DNA from: Persicaria tinctoria
Taxonomy: Eukaryota; Streptophyta; Magnoliopsida; Caryophyllales; Polygonaceae
Reading direction: 5' to 3'
DNA: 64,000 nucleotides
Assembly (NCBI GenBank): GCA_037127255.1
Contig: JBANSL010000003.1
Coordinates: 45,753,314-45,817,313, forward strand
Positions within the stretch are counted from its first letter, which is position 1. Each line of letters opens with the position of its first letter. The notes under the pieces were generated by a model that was not told the DNA's origin, searched no databases, and was given only the letters and a program-made list of their open reading frames with translations. Position numbers and translations under genes: made by a program. Positions 9,325 through 20,475 of the stretch are shown one piece after another.

Positions 9325-9380
9325 ACGCATCTTAGTGGATGAAACTGATAAGGTCGTTGGGCATGATTCCAAATACAACT
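9325..9380 (+). pseudogene. Captured exon resembling isopentenyl-diphosphate isomerase (type I)
   Basis: A 56-bp segment is framed by CTTGCAG and GTAAGT splice signals. It reads ILVDETDKVVGHDSKYNC when the last codon is completed across the junction. This resembles the conserved N-terminal part of the Nudix fold of type I isopentenyl-diphosphate isomerase, the enzyme that interconverts IPP and DMAPP in isoprenoid synthesis. Leu-Val-Asp-Glu and Val-Val-Gly-His are family landmarks recalled from memory. The next expected exon (beginning with HLMEK-like sequence) is not found downstream, so this is a fragment, probably captured by the CACTA element. Confidence 0.6.
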
Positions 9381-11677
9381 GTAAGTTGTTCCTCGGTTCC
9401 TGAAGCTTTTAGAATTATACCTTGCATCTATAATTTTGTTGACCTTTCTGGTTTCTAATTTTCTATGTTCTCTGGCACATTTACATATGAAATGTACATT
9501 TAGTCATTTAGAGGTTTCTTTTCATAATGTTTGTTGAGTAAATTGGGCATTTGCTTGAATACTTCTAATCATTCACACAGAAGAGGTAAAATATGGAGTG
9601 ATTAATGTCAAACATACTTGTTTGGGATCTGTTGACAATATTCTAATATGACTTTTTAGGGTTTCAGAGATTTGAGATGTGATTGAGATTTGAGTTGTGA
9701 AGTCATGAATAATCTCTCATCCTCGATCTTCATTTAGCATGTCACCTTTCTCCTGAAATATGATATAATTTCTATCTAGGATAAAATTGCAAGGTGTATT
9801 TTATTTTGCCGTTTATGTATAATTAGGATTTTAATTTCATAGAACGTGCTTAATCGAAGTTAATTAATTTGAATCTTGATTACCCTCAATGAGTTTCTCT
9901 TACCGTTTATATATAGTTAGGATTTTAATTTGTAGTTCTAATCCCTAAATATGAACAATTCAAATCAAGTTTAAGAAGAGTATTTAAGTATTTTGATCTG
10001 TTTGCTTGGTTCTGCTATTCATGGCTGAGAGTGGTGGGAAAGCAATGGAGGAAGAAGTTACTGTTTCATTTCCTTTTTTATCATATTATATTATAGCTGG
10101 TGCAATGTATGCTCATGTATAGATTAATCCGATTATATAAGGAATCCTGAATGTTGTACTGTAGGGCATTGTGCATGAATGAATTTTGGGTTGTATTTAT
10201 GTGACAATATGTCCTTTTGATGCACGATTGTTACTTAAGGTTTGCTCTATATTTTTTTAGTTTTCATTAGCCTCACTATGAAGAATGTTTTCTTTAAAAA
10301 TATTAGACTTGTTATGTATTTTGAAACCGCGACAACATACCTTCTTTATATAACACGTTATTATCGTATACGATATTTGATTGGTGATATGCTTTTTTAT
10401 ATAGTCCGGTTGCCATTTTTTCTTAAATTATTGTAAATAGTCAAGGGTCCATTCTCAAATCTTGCCTCGGCCACTTAAAATCTCATGTCCGGCCTTGGTT
10501 CTTCTTATGTAAAGATGCTACTTCTTTCCTTTTTCTCTAGTGCCGAATGATATAATAGAAGTTCGAACTTCACTTGTTTGTATCAGAAATCAGAATACAA
10601 TAATTGATATCTCATTGCTGAATATCTATTATTCTCATCTCTTATTTTGTCCTCTGCTGATCTAATTAAACGTTGTTGAAGGATCTGAAACTAATCAAAA
10701 CCCCTTCCACTGGATCAGGTATTTATTGGCTATGATTCATTGACCCCTTTTGATGTCATTGTTCACAATGAGTATTTGTTTATCTACTCATCCTTCTTTC
10801 CCTTTAAAACTATTTTCTCTTCTTTTAATGTTACCTTGAAGAGTTCTTTGGTTCTCCCCTCTCTTCATGTATGTATTAGCCAAGTGACTTAAGGCATGTG
10901 CTCTCCTACAGGTTAATTATGTTGCCTGTATACTAATTGGTTCATCTTCGGCAGACTGGCAATGATTATTTGCAGCTAGAGGCAAGTGTTCATATATATA
11001 TGACTACGTTCTTTCACTTTTTGCAGCTTATTCTGTTGAAATACTTTTAGATGCGATAAGCTTGTTCTTTAGGGTATGTTTGAAGAGTCTTCTTTCCTTT
11101 TCATGTATACTTGTGGCCAACCCCTTGTTGATCATGAGAGGCTTAGGAGAAGCTTTACATGCTAGTCATGATTCAAGCTTCTTGTTACTAGTTGCTTTTA
11201 GGAGTGTATTTTTATCATGTTATGCTTCTTGATTAATAATATGGTTAAGAAAACCCGTTCGTAGAATTTTATTAACCAAAAAAAACTGAATGACAAGATT
11301 AGTAGCACATTCTAGTCAAACAACATGAACCAAGCAATAACATGCTATATTACTAGCACATATACATGTTGTATGTGCGATGCGTGATATTTTTCGATAA
11401 ATTTTCTTTAATTTTAGTGTCAGTGGCAAGTATATGGGAAAAATGTGGAGATCCAAGCATTTTGTGAAATTGTTCATACAATCTAGGTAATACTTGATCC
11501 TCAATGGATTATTATCTTTATGATATATGAAATTGTTTAGGGCTATTAATAAGTGCAAAACGGAGAACAGGTAGAATTTTTAGCCTTTATATATGTAGGT
11601 AAAAAGCTGCCATTTAGAGGATATTCCATGCATTTTTGAAGTTGTATTTGGGTGCACATTAGAGGTGAATTATTTCT

Positions 11678-11680
<3 letters not shown>
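9381..11680 (+). other. AT-rich interior of the CACTA element, no gene recognised
   Basis: Several intron-like T-rich stretches with TTGCAG acceptors occur, for example near 10970 and 11025. No exon could be matched to a known protein, and the open frames are short and compositionally ordinary. It may be remaining intron and exon debris of captured genes. Confidence 0.4.
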
Positions 11681-11681
<1 letters not shown>

Positions 11682-11764
<83 letters not shown>

Positions 11765-11767
11765 TTT
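11682..11767. repeat. Compound microsatellite (AT)n-(TTTA)n
   Basis: About 22 AT dinucleotides (11682-11725) pass directly into about 10 to 11 TTTA tetranucleotides. It ends at TTTGCAG. Confidence 0.95.
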
Positions 11768-11768
11768 G

Positions 11769-13400
11769 CAGAATTCAACTAAGGAATGCCTTGGATTTGA
11801 AAATAAAGTATAAGGAGTTTATGGTCTTGATCTCATTATGCTTGCTTTTTATACTCAAGTAGCATGGAATGAAACTAGTTTCTTTTGATAAGTGCAAGCT
11901 CTTAGATATTCTAGCTAGTGTTATTCTTCTATTGCATTATATGATAGCTCTAAATGTGTAGGATATATATTCTTTGTTGCAGGGTTATTTAGGGCACCCA
12001 AATGGATGATTTTCACCTAGTTGCTTGAATCATGCTACCCGTTGTTCATAACTGCTCAATTTGTGAATGTAGTTTCTTTTCTCTCGGAAGCTAATGCCCC
12101 TTTAGTTGCACCTAATTCTCCAACACGCTCTGTCTTGCCTCAACAAGCATTTTCTCCACAAGCTTCATGTATGATATCAATCCTTAGGGTTATTGTACCA
12201 CATTGCAGTCAAGATTGATCTTCTACTTACTAATGTATCTTATAATCCAAATTGGGATCTCTTCCAAAATTTTGCAACCATGTATGACCTTCTTAACACA
12301 AATGACTGCAGGTCTATTTGTCCTTACACACAATGGTCAGATTGATGGCTGATCAGGTCAAGAGTCACTCTCATCTTCAATGACTCACTTGCTCTTTCCA
12401 GTTTAATGGTATGAACTACAATCTATATATGTTGTTCATTTTGTATCATGCAGTTCATGCTTGTGCTCATGCTTGTGCTGATGTGTTCTTTCTTCAAACT
12501 GGTTATGGTTTATATAACTCTTTCTTCAAACTGGTTATAGTTTAGTTTAATTTATTTGATGCTTTCATTTTGATTCAGGCTTTTAGTTTGACGGGGAGCA
12601 TTTCTTTATAGAATGTGTAGAAGATTTGAAGGCGATCAAATCATTGTCATGTGAGTTCTTACAGCCACCACTACAAAGTACACCTCTACAGGTCCTTGGA
12701 ACCAAAAGATTGTTTCCACATTTCCAGGAATTTGAAATTATTATACCATCTTTTTTAAACTGGACTGATGTGCATTATTCTAAACTCATGTTTATTGGAA
12801 TTGATATAATATTTTCTTCACTCTATTGGGATCATAGATTGCACACGCATGCCTGATCATGTCCCTGTATTGGGGTCTAGCTTAGTCTTGCATTCTTTGA
12901 GCCTGTATTCATCTTGGGTGCCAACGTTTTGACATATCATTAGAATCTGCCTGGTTGTCTACATAAACCATGATTTATTGCTCTGGTTAAGCTTAACTTA
13001 GTTTTATTTCATGCTATATAATGATATAACCACTTCTAGTATAGGCTTTATGTCATGACAAATCAAAATACTTACAATAATAGGCAGTGAAAATCTTTGT
13101 GGCAGTAGCTTTATGAAAAGGAGAAGTAACTGGAGATCGAATGAAGGTAGACGGAAAACTGATAAGATTTTATTCAATGTACTGGTCTTCTTTCTGCCAA
13201 TATCTTCAAGTGAAGATGGTGCTAGCCTTACCTTTTTTTGAGATGTGGCTAGCCAATTTTGTGGCAATGAATAGCGGCATCGTATTTTGTAAATGTTACA
13301 ATATCATGCTAGTATTTGTTTACCTGTTTTCATTAAACGACCTATCATTTCGAAGAACAAACAAAATGTGATGTTCTATTGATAAAAGCGTGTTGTGTAT
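11769..13400 (+). other. CACTA interior, no gene recognised
   Basis: AT-rich sequence with dispersed acceptor-like CAG sites and open frames of at most about 87 codons on either strand. None shows a motif I can name. Confidence 0.35.
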
Positions 13401-13419
13401 TCAAATAAAAGAGATCAGA

Positions 13420-14022
13420 TTATATATGAAAATTGTAGTGCGTTCATATGTTTAACATCAGATTGGTTTATGGAAACAAATGTCAGTATAATTATACACA
13501 TCAGTTCATTCATCTAAATCAATGTGCAACACCAGTTTCAACATTAAACTGATATATATTTATCAAAATAACATCGTTATCTACCAAATAAATCGATGTG
13601 TCATTGCAACAACACCATCATTTTATTTTTTAAAAACTGATATAAATGTGGGAAATGACATCAGTTATGCCTATATTTCATATGGTCGGTTAAATTAAAA
13701 CAATATAAAATCATAAATTATATCTCGGACATGATTATAAACGTGATCACTAAAACAAAAGTTGTTGTCCATCTTATCTTATGACATTACTTAATTTATA
13801 AATAAAGATGTAAATGTCACTTTTTTGCTTTAGGAGGACATCTTCACATGTTTTCAAATGACAAATCATGGATATTAATCAACAAGTGAATATGTCATAA
13901 CCAAAATTTAGGGGTTGTAATTAAGAAAAGACATATGCTTAAAACCGATGTGAAAAGTTTAGATCTTTTACTACACGCACAAAGAGATCGGAAATTTTTT
14001 TGAAAGACATTTGTTCACAACA
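13420..14022. repeat. CACTA right subterminal repeat region
   Basis: Dense short motifs in both orientations, such as ACATCAG, AACTGAT, GACATC and CCGATGT, precede the right terminal repeat. In CACTA elements such subterminal repeats bind the transposase. The left end has fewer (about 8545-8680). Confidence 0.6.
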
Positions 14023-14050
14023 GATGTCTAATTGAAGTTTTCTAGTAGTG
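14023..14050 (-). repeat. CACTA right terminal inverted repeat
   Basis: Ends TTTTCTAGTAGTG on the plus strand. Its reverse complement begins CACTACTAGAAAAC and matches the left end. Confidence 0.9.
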
Positions 14051-14053
14051 CTT

Positions 14054-14775
14054 TGATTGAGAAATTGAAGAACTCATATTGTAAAACTTGGGTAGTAATT
14101 GGGATTTTTATTCGGAAGATAATAAATTCTAATTATGAAAAGCAATAGACACAATTAGGGTTATTTATCGCGAGATTTATATTCTTACTTGTCGGATTGG
14201 GTGAAAGCCTTTTCATTTATCGATAAAGTCACCATCTTTTATGATTTATAATTCCGCTTTCATGGTAATCGTTGTTGCAAACCCCAATCTTAGAAGTTCT
14301 CTTTCATACATTGTTTAGATTCGAAATTTGCAATTTAGTTACGTACTGTTACTGCTCGATTTCGACAAACCTTGGTCGACGTCGACTACTGATTCTCGAT
14401 CGAGCAAAGATCGGTGTTTTTTCCGTCTCTGCAAGTTACTCGACTATGACAAGCTTCCTCGATTTCGACCAGTTTCCTCGACGTCGAGTTGACTCCTCGA
14501 AATCGACCAACGCCATTAGCCATTGCTTGCTCGGATTTGACTATACCCGGCCCCTGTCGACTAACCTTAGTCGAGGTCGAGTAACCCTGAAAGTCGATTT
14601 CTGCCCGTGAGACCCCTCCGCTACCTGAGATCCGCTGAACAGCTTCCTCGAGGATCGAACCTGACTTTCTGCTGCTACATCGGGAGGGAGTCTTGAACAT
14701 TATTTGCTGGGAACTGAATTGGTTTGCTTTATTTTATTCCTATTTTATTTGCAATCTCGATTTCCTCTGTCAACA
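14054..14775 (+). repeat. 3' LTR of element B, right part
   Basis: Continues LTR B after the CACTA insertion and aligns with the last ~600 bp of LTR A. It contains TCGA-NN-TCGA motifs (about 14358-14515) and ends CTCTGTCAACA like LTR A. Unrelated sequence follows, so this is the outer end of element B. Confidence 0.85.
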
Positions 14776-15019
14776 GTAGCTTAGCAACCTTTTGTCTAGC
14801 ATCTTATTCCAGAGGCATCAGGGATTCTTGTCCCTTGATGCACTCTTGCAACACATGCAATATCAGAATGCAACTCATACATGCTCCAAAAAAATATACA
14901 CAAGTTAAAAGAATGAAAAAAAATAGTAAATGACATCTCAGGGTAGAAATAAGGCAAATAGAATGTGTTCAAGGATCTGGAGTGATACTTTGTTCCAATC
15001 AGCGTGCTTCCAAAGCATC

Positions 15020-15139
15020 CTATTGATGTTTCCCTAGTTCACTTTGAATTCTCAGTATGTCATTCATGGTGCCTATTGTTTCTTGTACATCATTAATCAT
15101 CTTTTGAGCATCCTGGAAAGCTTTAAGAACGTTCTCATG
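15020..15139 (-). pseudogene. Possible terminal exon of a coiled-coil protein
   Basis: On the minus strand, TTTACTTTTTAG at 15140 resembles a 3' splice site. The following 120 bp read HENVLKAFQDAQKMINDVQE, continue through an Ile/Leu-rich amphipathic stretch, and end at TAG (15022-15020). The heptad-like spacing suggests a coiled coil. I do not recognise the family. It could be chance, since the open stretch is only 39 codons. Confidence 0.3.
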
Positions 15140-15882
15140 CTAAAAAGTAAATATAAAGCTTTCAAATTTAGAAAATAAGAACTATTCATAATGCAGTAGA
15201 AATATTATTATCAAATCATAAATAAATCCCTATCATTCACAGTTTTGAAGATAATAGCTTGAACAACCCTCCTTTGTCTTTGCACAATTGCACCCAATCA
15301 TTCCTTTCATTCCAGCTTAAAAAAAATCACCTGGATGAATTAATCACTTGTATAAACTTGAGATGATGGTGTAGGAATTTTGTGGATCAAGAAAAATGTT
15401 TGCAAATCTGAATCCACTTGTAATAACAAATTGCAAATCACATTATCAACAATTCAACACCAAAAAACAACATCTGCAAATTTGAATCAGCTCATATGAG
15501 GAGCAAGCAATTCTAAAGAAGACATTTTTTTCCTTACAGAGAGACCTGATACATAATCTTCACCTTAATTTTGCACTGGACTGACTAACGCCTCGAAATC
15601 ACTAACGGCGAAACGACACTGGTTATCATCTCTCCCCTCACCTCTTGCTGACATCGTTTTTGAAGGTATACTAATCACATCAAATCAAGTTGTTGTTTAT
15701 AAGGTGTGATCCTCCTGCAGTTGTAGTTGATTATTGCACAAAGACAAAATCCATGTGGTGAAGAAAATCAAAGTAATATCGAAGAACAACCTACTATACT
15801 AAAATGGATTTATTTCAGAGTTGTGCTACATGATTGAAAGTAACAACTAACAGACCAGTGCAAGTGTTGAAGCTTCTTTCAA

Positions 15883-16068
15883 CTAATTTCTAACATGTAT
15901 GTCACTACAAGAGCTAAGTTTGTCTATCCTAGAGCTAAGTTTGTCTATCCTAGAAATGCACTCATTCATCCTCTTCAGAACAAGAGGCATGAAAGAGAAG
16001 TTACTAGATAGCTTCTCTTTGAGCAATCTTACTTTGTCAGCAGTCAGCTCTTCGAGTAAGACAACCAA
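15883..16068 (-). pseudogene. Possible exon of the same minus-strand gene
   Basis: The minus-strand open frame contains LLEELTADKVRLLKEKLSS and then LVLKRMNECISRIDKLSS, a charged helical pattern compatible with a coiled coil. RIDKLSS is present twice because of a 21-bp tandem duplication (15909-15951). The protein family is not recognised. A possible upstream junction lies near 16060. Exon limits are uncertain. Confidence 0.3.
15909..15951. repeat. 21-bp tandem duplication
   Basis: AGAGCTAAGTTTGTCTATCC occurs twice head to tail with a 21-bp period, adding one RIDKLSS heptad in the minus-strand frame. Confidence 0.9.
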
Positions 16069-16297
16069 ATAAAATCAGTGATTGAGCTTGTAATCTATCA
16101 TTAAAAACAAAGGACGAAAGATGTGTTTGTGACAAATGATACCTCATAGCCTCAAAGATGTGTTTAACGAATACACATATTATTTCACTCTTCTCCTTCT
16201 AAGCATCTGCTACTTCTGCTCGTGCCTTAGCAACCACATCATTGGCTTTTCTTGAGGCTAACAGTGCTGACAGTGCCATTGGCAGGATATTTAGAAT

Positions 16298-16624
16298 TGA
16301 AATTTCTTGAGGCGAGTTTCTTTCTTTGCAGCTACAAGTTTGAGTTCCCAACTCGTGATGATAAGGCTGGTCCTCGAATTATAAGTTTCAGGTATGTTTT
16401 TTATATTGATGCTTCGATTGAACTGTTATGTTGTATACTTTATACAATGCTTTGATGAGGTTTTACATTTTTAGGATACATTTAGCAGGCTTATAACCTG
16501 TTGAATATATATTATCTTTGGAAAAAATAGGACATAATGTATTTATAATTTAAGATAGCTTTGGATGAAACCTGTTGAAATTTCTTGAGGCGAGTTTCTT
16601 TCTTTACAGCTACAAGTTTGAGTT
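16298..16624 (+). repeat. Duplicated 49-bp acceptor-like segment, 278 bp apart
   Basis: Segments 16298-16346 and 16576-16624 are identical except for one base (G at 16328, A at 16606). Each contains TTTCTTTCTTT(G/A)CAG followed by CTACAAGTTTGAGTT, the form of a plant 3' splice site plus exon start. Confidence 0.9.
16332..16391 (+). pseudogene. Exon-like 60-bp segment, protein unrecognised
   Basis: Framed by TTTCTTTGCAG and GTATGT, it reads YKFEFPTRDDKAGPRIISF without stops. The phase and signals fit an internal exon. I cannot assign a family. Its acceptor region is duplicated downstream at 16576. Confidence 0.3.
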
Positions 16625-16639
16625 ACCACATGTGCAAGC

Positions 16640-18170
16640 TTAGCTAAGCCCAAATCAGACAACTTGGATGAAATTTATAGTCGAGCAGGATGTTTGGGGC
16701 TTACTAAGAAATTAATGTTTCCATATTAGTTGAATAAGAGGAAATAAAAATACAGCACATTGAATGACTACATATAGAAGAAAATACCGACCACAATAAC
16801 ATAAAGAAAAATCAGCTATCAGCACAAGATTCAAAATTTATATGATTAAATAAATATCCATTCACGAAAAATAGAGAAGCTTGACAATTTCTCAGAAATG
16901 CACGATCATCATTGAAAACGAACAGAAATCCGCCATATTTCAGCATAGAAAAAAGCACATATCTTAGAAGCTGGACAATTGCTCACAAGATGGACATTCA
17001 AAAAGAAGATGGCCAATTGCTCAGAAGTTATACATTTAGAATCACAGACAGAGACATGGGATCACCAAAGAAGTAATAGCCCACATAGAGTTTGCAAGCA
17101 AAAGCAGCACTAACACACAAATGCAAGCAAAAGTCAACAAAAGCAGCACCAACACACAAAACTCATGCATCTAACATGTACAGAAACTGCAATGGCATAC
17201 ACTTTCCAATCTACCAAAGAAGCAACCACCAATTCCATAGAAATTCATCTTGAAGACCATGTCAGCACACTAAGTATCGTAATATATACCTTCCATGTCA
17301 GCTGCAAAATCACAATTATAATCATATTTCACATCTGTTGTAGCTAAATCATCCAAACCCTAATTATATCATCCATTCCCATCATTCAAATCAATTCATT
17401 AAACTTCAATGGCAGCAAACCCACCAAAAAAATCGAATGATGACATGCAAATCAATCACCAAGAAGCAATGATAAATCACAGCAAGAAATCAACTAGATT
17501 CACTTTGACACAAGAACAACCACAGGGAGTCCCAAAGCTGTGATGAAAATACATCAAACACAATGAAATAGATTCACTATGACACCAGAAAAATCCAGAT
17601 TTTAAGCAACAAGTTTAAGTTCATCATAAAGCAGGATAATTCATCGATTGACAATCAAAATGACAGAGAGAAGAAATTTGTTTAGCAGATTGAAGCTCGT
17701 TTAGTGCGAGATCGAGTTTGGACATCATTTATTATCCAGGCAATAACCGAAAATAAACAATTTCAACCGACATATCATTTATAGAGTTTGGATATCATTT
17801 CTCAACGGCACAACTTTGCACATCATTTATGTATTAGCAAGTTATTCAAATTAATAATTGGTAAAAAATTTCTTTAACTACTTCTTAGAAGCCAAGAATA
17901 GCATACTCATTGAGCTTCCATAGGCAACACATATTTTCAATAGAAACTCAATTCAACTTAACCAAATGTACACTAAACAATTTCCTACACCACAATCCAA
18001 TGTGTTCCAGCACAAGGCATTTCATCGAGCAGTTGGAGTGCACTCCCTGTTTGGATCAGCTCTATACCTCTCTACTACGTTGCTTCATGAGAGAAGCGCA
18101 GAGGAAGCATATTCCCAAAATCTAAAATAGCAAATTAACACAAGAGAGAAGTGTCGAGGAAGCACTCACT
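16640..18170. other. AT-rich spacer, nothing recognised
   Basis: Low-complexity A-rich sequence on the plus strand with only short open frames. If a minus-strand gene existed here, this would be mostly intron. Confidence 0.4.
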
Positions 18171-18632
18171 AGTTACCGCCGCCGAAGCAATGGAAACACA
18201 TGAGAGGGGAGGAGAAGATCCGCATATAATCACTTCTCTTCTATGTTAATTTGCCTCGGCGGTAGGAGAAGATCGAGAGGGAGGAGAAAGAAGCATCTCT
18301 GAGTTTCAAATCTGACGCAAGAACGGGAGAGAGAAGGGCTGGGAGAGGGATGGAGTTGAAGAGCTAGCCTAGTAGCTGTTGTAGGAGGAAATCGAGTTCA
18401 AAATATAGAAATATAATTCAAACCAGATTATGCCCATGCCAAATAAATACAAGACCTCCTCCTGATGCAGCAGCGGGAAGTCAGGATCGATCCACGAGGT
18501 GTCAGCGGATCCTAGGCAGCGGTGTAATCTCACGGACAGAAGTCGACCACAGAAGTCCTCGAGCTCAACTAGGGTCTAGTCGACAGAAGCTCGGACAGTC
18601 GAACACAGCGCAACAGACACAGGAACCGGTGG

Positions 18633-18683
18633 TCGATCTCGACAAAGAGCTACTCGAGGTCGAGTAAGGCTCGTCGAGGTCGA
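18633..18683. repeat. TCGA-NN-TCGA triplet in LTR C
   Basis: TCGATCTCGA at 18633, TCGAGGTCGA at 18654 and TCGAGGTCGA at 18674, spaced 21 and 20 bp. Further copies lie at about 18730-18775, 19670-19760, 19829-19970 and 20040-20085, and the whole set recurs in the LTR at 25091-27105. Confidence 0.8.
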
Positions 18684-19373
18684 GTTGGGGCTTCGTCGAT
18701 TCCTGCACACTTAAGCAACAACGACTCTAGGTCGAGAATCAGTCGTCGAGGTCGACCAGTGGTTGATCGAGATCGACAAGGGCAGGGACGAAAACGAACA
18801 GAAAGTAAAGAAAATAAAGAACAAATGCTTTTAGGGTTTCGAACTAAACTGAATGTAAAAGGACTTCCAAGATTGGGGTTTGCAACGACAATAACCAAGC
18901 AGGCATAAGGTAGAACCAAACAGATTATCATGTGAATTGCATTAAAGGATTAAGCTTTCGCCTTTTCCAACAATTAGACAACTCTCTCAAGAAACCCTAA
19001 TTGTCTCTACCGATTTTATGTTTATAATCCAAGTTGTTAGCATGGATCTCCATTAGATGGGCAATAAACACATCAACAAGCAGGAAAATGCTCAAAACAT
19101 GATAAAGGTCGGATCTTTATCTCAATTACGCATGGCTATCGTCGGGCTCGCCCCAACCCTAGAAGTGGGTGGACTACTCGCTCTTCATCGCAAACTCAGA
19201 CATAATTGATTTGAAAGAAATAACTTGCATTAACTATATCCAACGATTTTACAATTCCGGCAATCAACTTTCGCAAACTGCCAAAACCCTAAAACCTTCG
19301 AACTCCCTAAACTCCTCTTTGTAACTTCTTGTCTTTTTCTCAAATTGAATGATTAAAACTGAGCCACATGGGC

Positions 19374-19384
19374 TTTATTTATAG
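19374..19384 (-). promoter_or_regulatory. TATA box of the 3' LTR of element C
   Basis: CTATAAATAAA on the minus strand, followed by GCCCATGTGGCTCAG, corresponds to the TATA region of LTRs A and B. The second LTR carries the same site at about 26093-26103. Confidence 0.6.
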
Positions 19385-20463
19385 CCTTCATTCCCTAGCT
19401 ATTCTAGGAAAGAAGATATCTATCTATATCTAAAAAGCTTAAAAGATAAATAAAAGACATAATGGAATTAAATCAACTAGGAAAAGATAAATCTAACTAA
19501 GGTAAGTCTTCATGTCTTGATATATTTCCTTCCATAGATAGAACTTGATCAACTTCGGATAGATCTCCGATGGATTTGGATAGAATCTTCCGCCTTCGCG
19601 CCCAAGGAATCCCAAGTCTAGTCGGACAAGGCTCGTCGAGAAGCTTCCGGACACTGGTCTAGTCGACCTCGAGTAAGGTTCGTCGACCTCGAGTAGAGTT
19701 CGTCGTCTCGGGCTCCTGGGCTCGTCGACCTCGACCACTCCTCGTCGATGTCGAGTAGGATGGGCTTGTCGACTGGGTCTGCTTGGATTGGTCTACTCGG
19801 AAAGGCTCGGACAAGGACTCAGGCGCTCGTCGACCTCGACAAAGGGTCCTCGAGGTCGATTTGGGTGGTCTGCGTCTTCATCCTCGGCTTCTCAGCTCGG
19901 CACAACTCGTCGACTCCGGACATGGGTCGTCGATCTCGACCAGGGGTACTCGAGATCGAGTAGGGTTCCGGGAGTCGGGTTGTCTCTGACTCAGTGTCCT
20001 CGATCAGCTCGACTCGACCAGGTCTGCTCGACCATGGCTCGTCGAGATCGAGTAGAGTCTAGTCGATCTCGAGTAGAGTTTTCTCAGCTTTCTGCTCTGT
20101 TCTTGAAACGCACTTTCCCGAGTCCTCGTTCGTCGGATTTACGCATATGACCATGCGTTGGAAAGCTCTTTCCGAGGGCTACAACTCTCATGTAGACATC
20201 AAAGCTTGATTCAGAATGAAGAATGGTGAAAAATGGTGTTTTCTCCAGCTGCAACATCCTTAGCTTCTCCACGAGTTTCCTTTAAGCTTCAAAGTGCGTC
20301 CGATTTCTGCGAAATATAACCAAAACTTGTGTAGACCTCCATATATTGCAAATAAGTGTAAACTACACAAATTCTGTATTGTTCTAACCCAAATGTATGC
20401 AATGTATGCAGAAATCGATATAAAAGTAAATGTAAAACATGGCAGATTGAACTCACATCAAAC

Positions 20464-20475
20464 ACCCCATACTTA
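20464..20475 (-). promoter_or_regulatory. Polypurine tract of element C
   Basis: TAAGTATGGGGT on the minus strand, separated by GTT from the LTR start TGATGTGAG. Two more copies of the 12-mer lie inside this element, at 21668-21679 and 22511-22522. Confidence 0.75.

Larger units (their letters stand above)
8524..14050. mobile_element. Non-autonomous CACTA (En/Spm-type) DNA transposon, 5,527 bp
   Basis: The 28-bp ends 8524-8551 and 14023-14050 are inverted repeats with 25 of 28 positions matching and begin CACTAC, the family hallmark. The element is flanked by the 3-bp direct repeat CTT (8521-8523 and 14051-14053), as expected for CACTA transposition. Subterminal regions carry many short GACATC, GATGT and ACTGAT motifs, also typical. 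No transposase is recognisable, so it depends on another element. It carries a CT-rich leader-like segment and an exon resembling isopentenyl-diphosphate isomerase. It sits inside LTR B and is younger than that LTR. Confidence 0.9.
2918..14775 (+). mobile_element. Element B: Athila-like Ty3/gypsy retrotransposon remnant, interrupted by a CACTA element
   Basis: Read left to right: integrase C-terminal half, GC-rich leader, intron, ATHILA ORF-1-like gene, 3' noncoding region, 5'-truncated 3' LTR. The order pol, then an extra ORF, then a long noncoding tail is that of Athila elements. The left part (LTR, gag, protease, RT) is missing from the window because element A is inserted into integrase; it may lie further left. 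The LTR is split at 8523/14051 by a CACTA transposon. The LTR ends TGTCAACA at 14775. Confidence 0.75.
14776..18376 (-). other. Older host-like island between elements B and C, possible gene remnant on the minus strand
   Basis: Not similar to the flanking retroelements. Read on the minus strand it starts with a pyrimidine-rich, leader-like segment (18376-18180) and carries exon-like pieces ending in a terminal exon at 15139-15020, so it may be the debris of a host gene with introns. A plus-strand exon-like piece (16332-16391) conflicts with a single-gene model. No complete product can be built. Confidence 0.35.
18377..20460 (-). repeat. 3' LTR of element C (2,084 bp)
   Basis: In minus orientation it starts TGATGTGAG next to the polypurine tract and ends CTCCTACAACA, giving TG...CA termini. 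The same TGTTGTAGGAGG edge stands at 25091 next to the PBS, which fixes both LTR ends. Compared with the other LTR copy it lacks about 31 bp near 19708 and 6 bp near 18500. It contains many TCGA-NN-TCGA motifs. Confidence 0.9.

Noticed and set aside
14776..18376. GTAGC at 14776-14780 and 18372-18376 as a target duplication
   Set aside because: The two copies flank different elements (end of B, start of C) in opposite orientation. A 5-bp match is weak, and the true partners lie elsewhere or are deleted.
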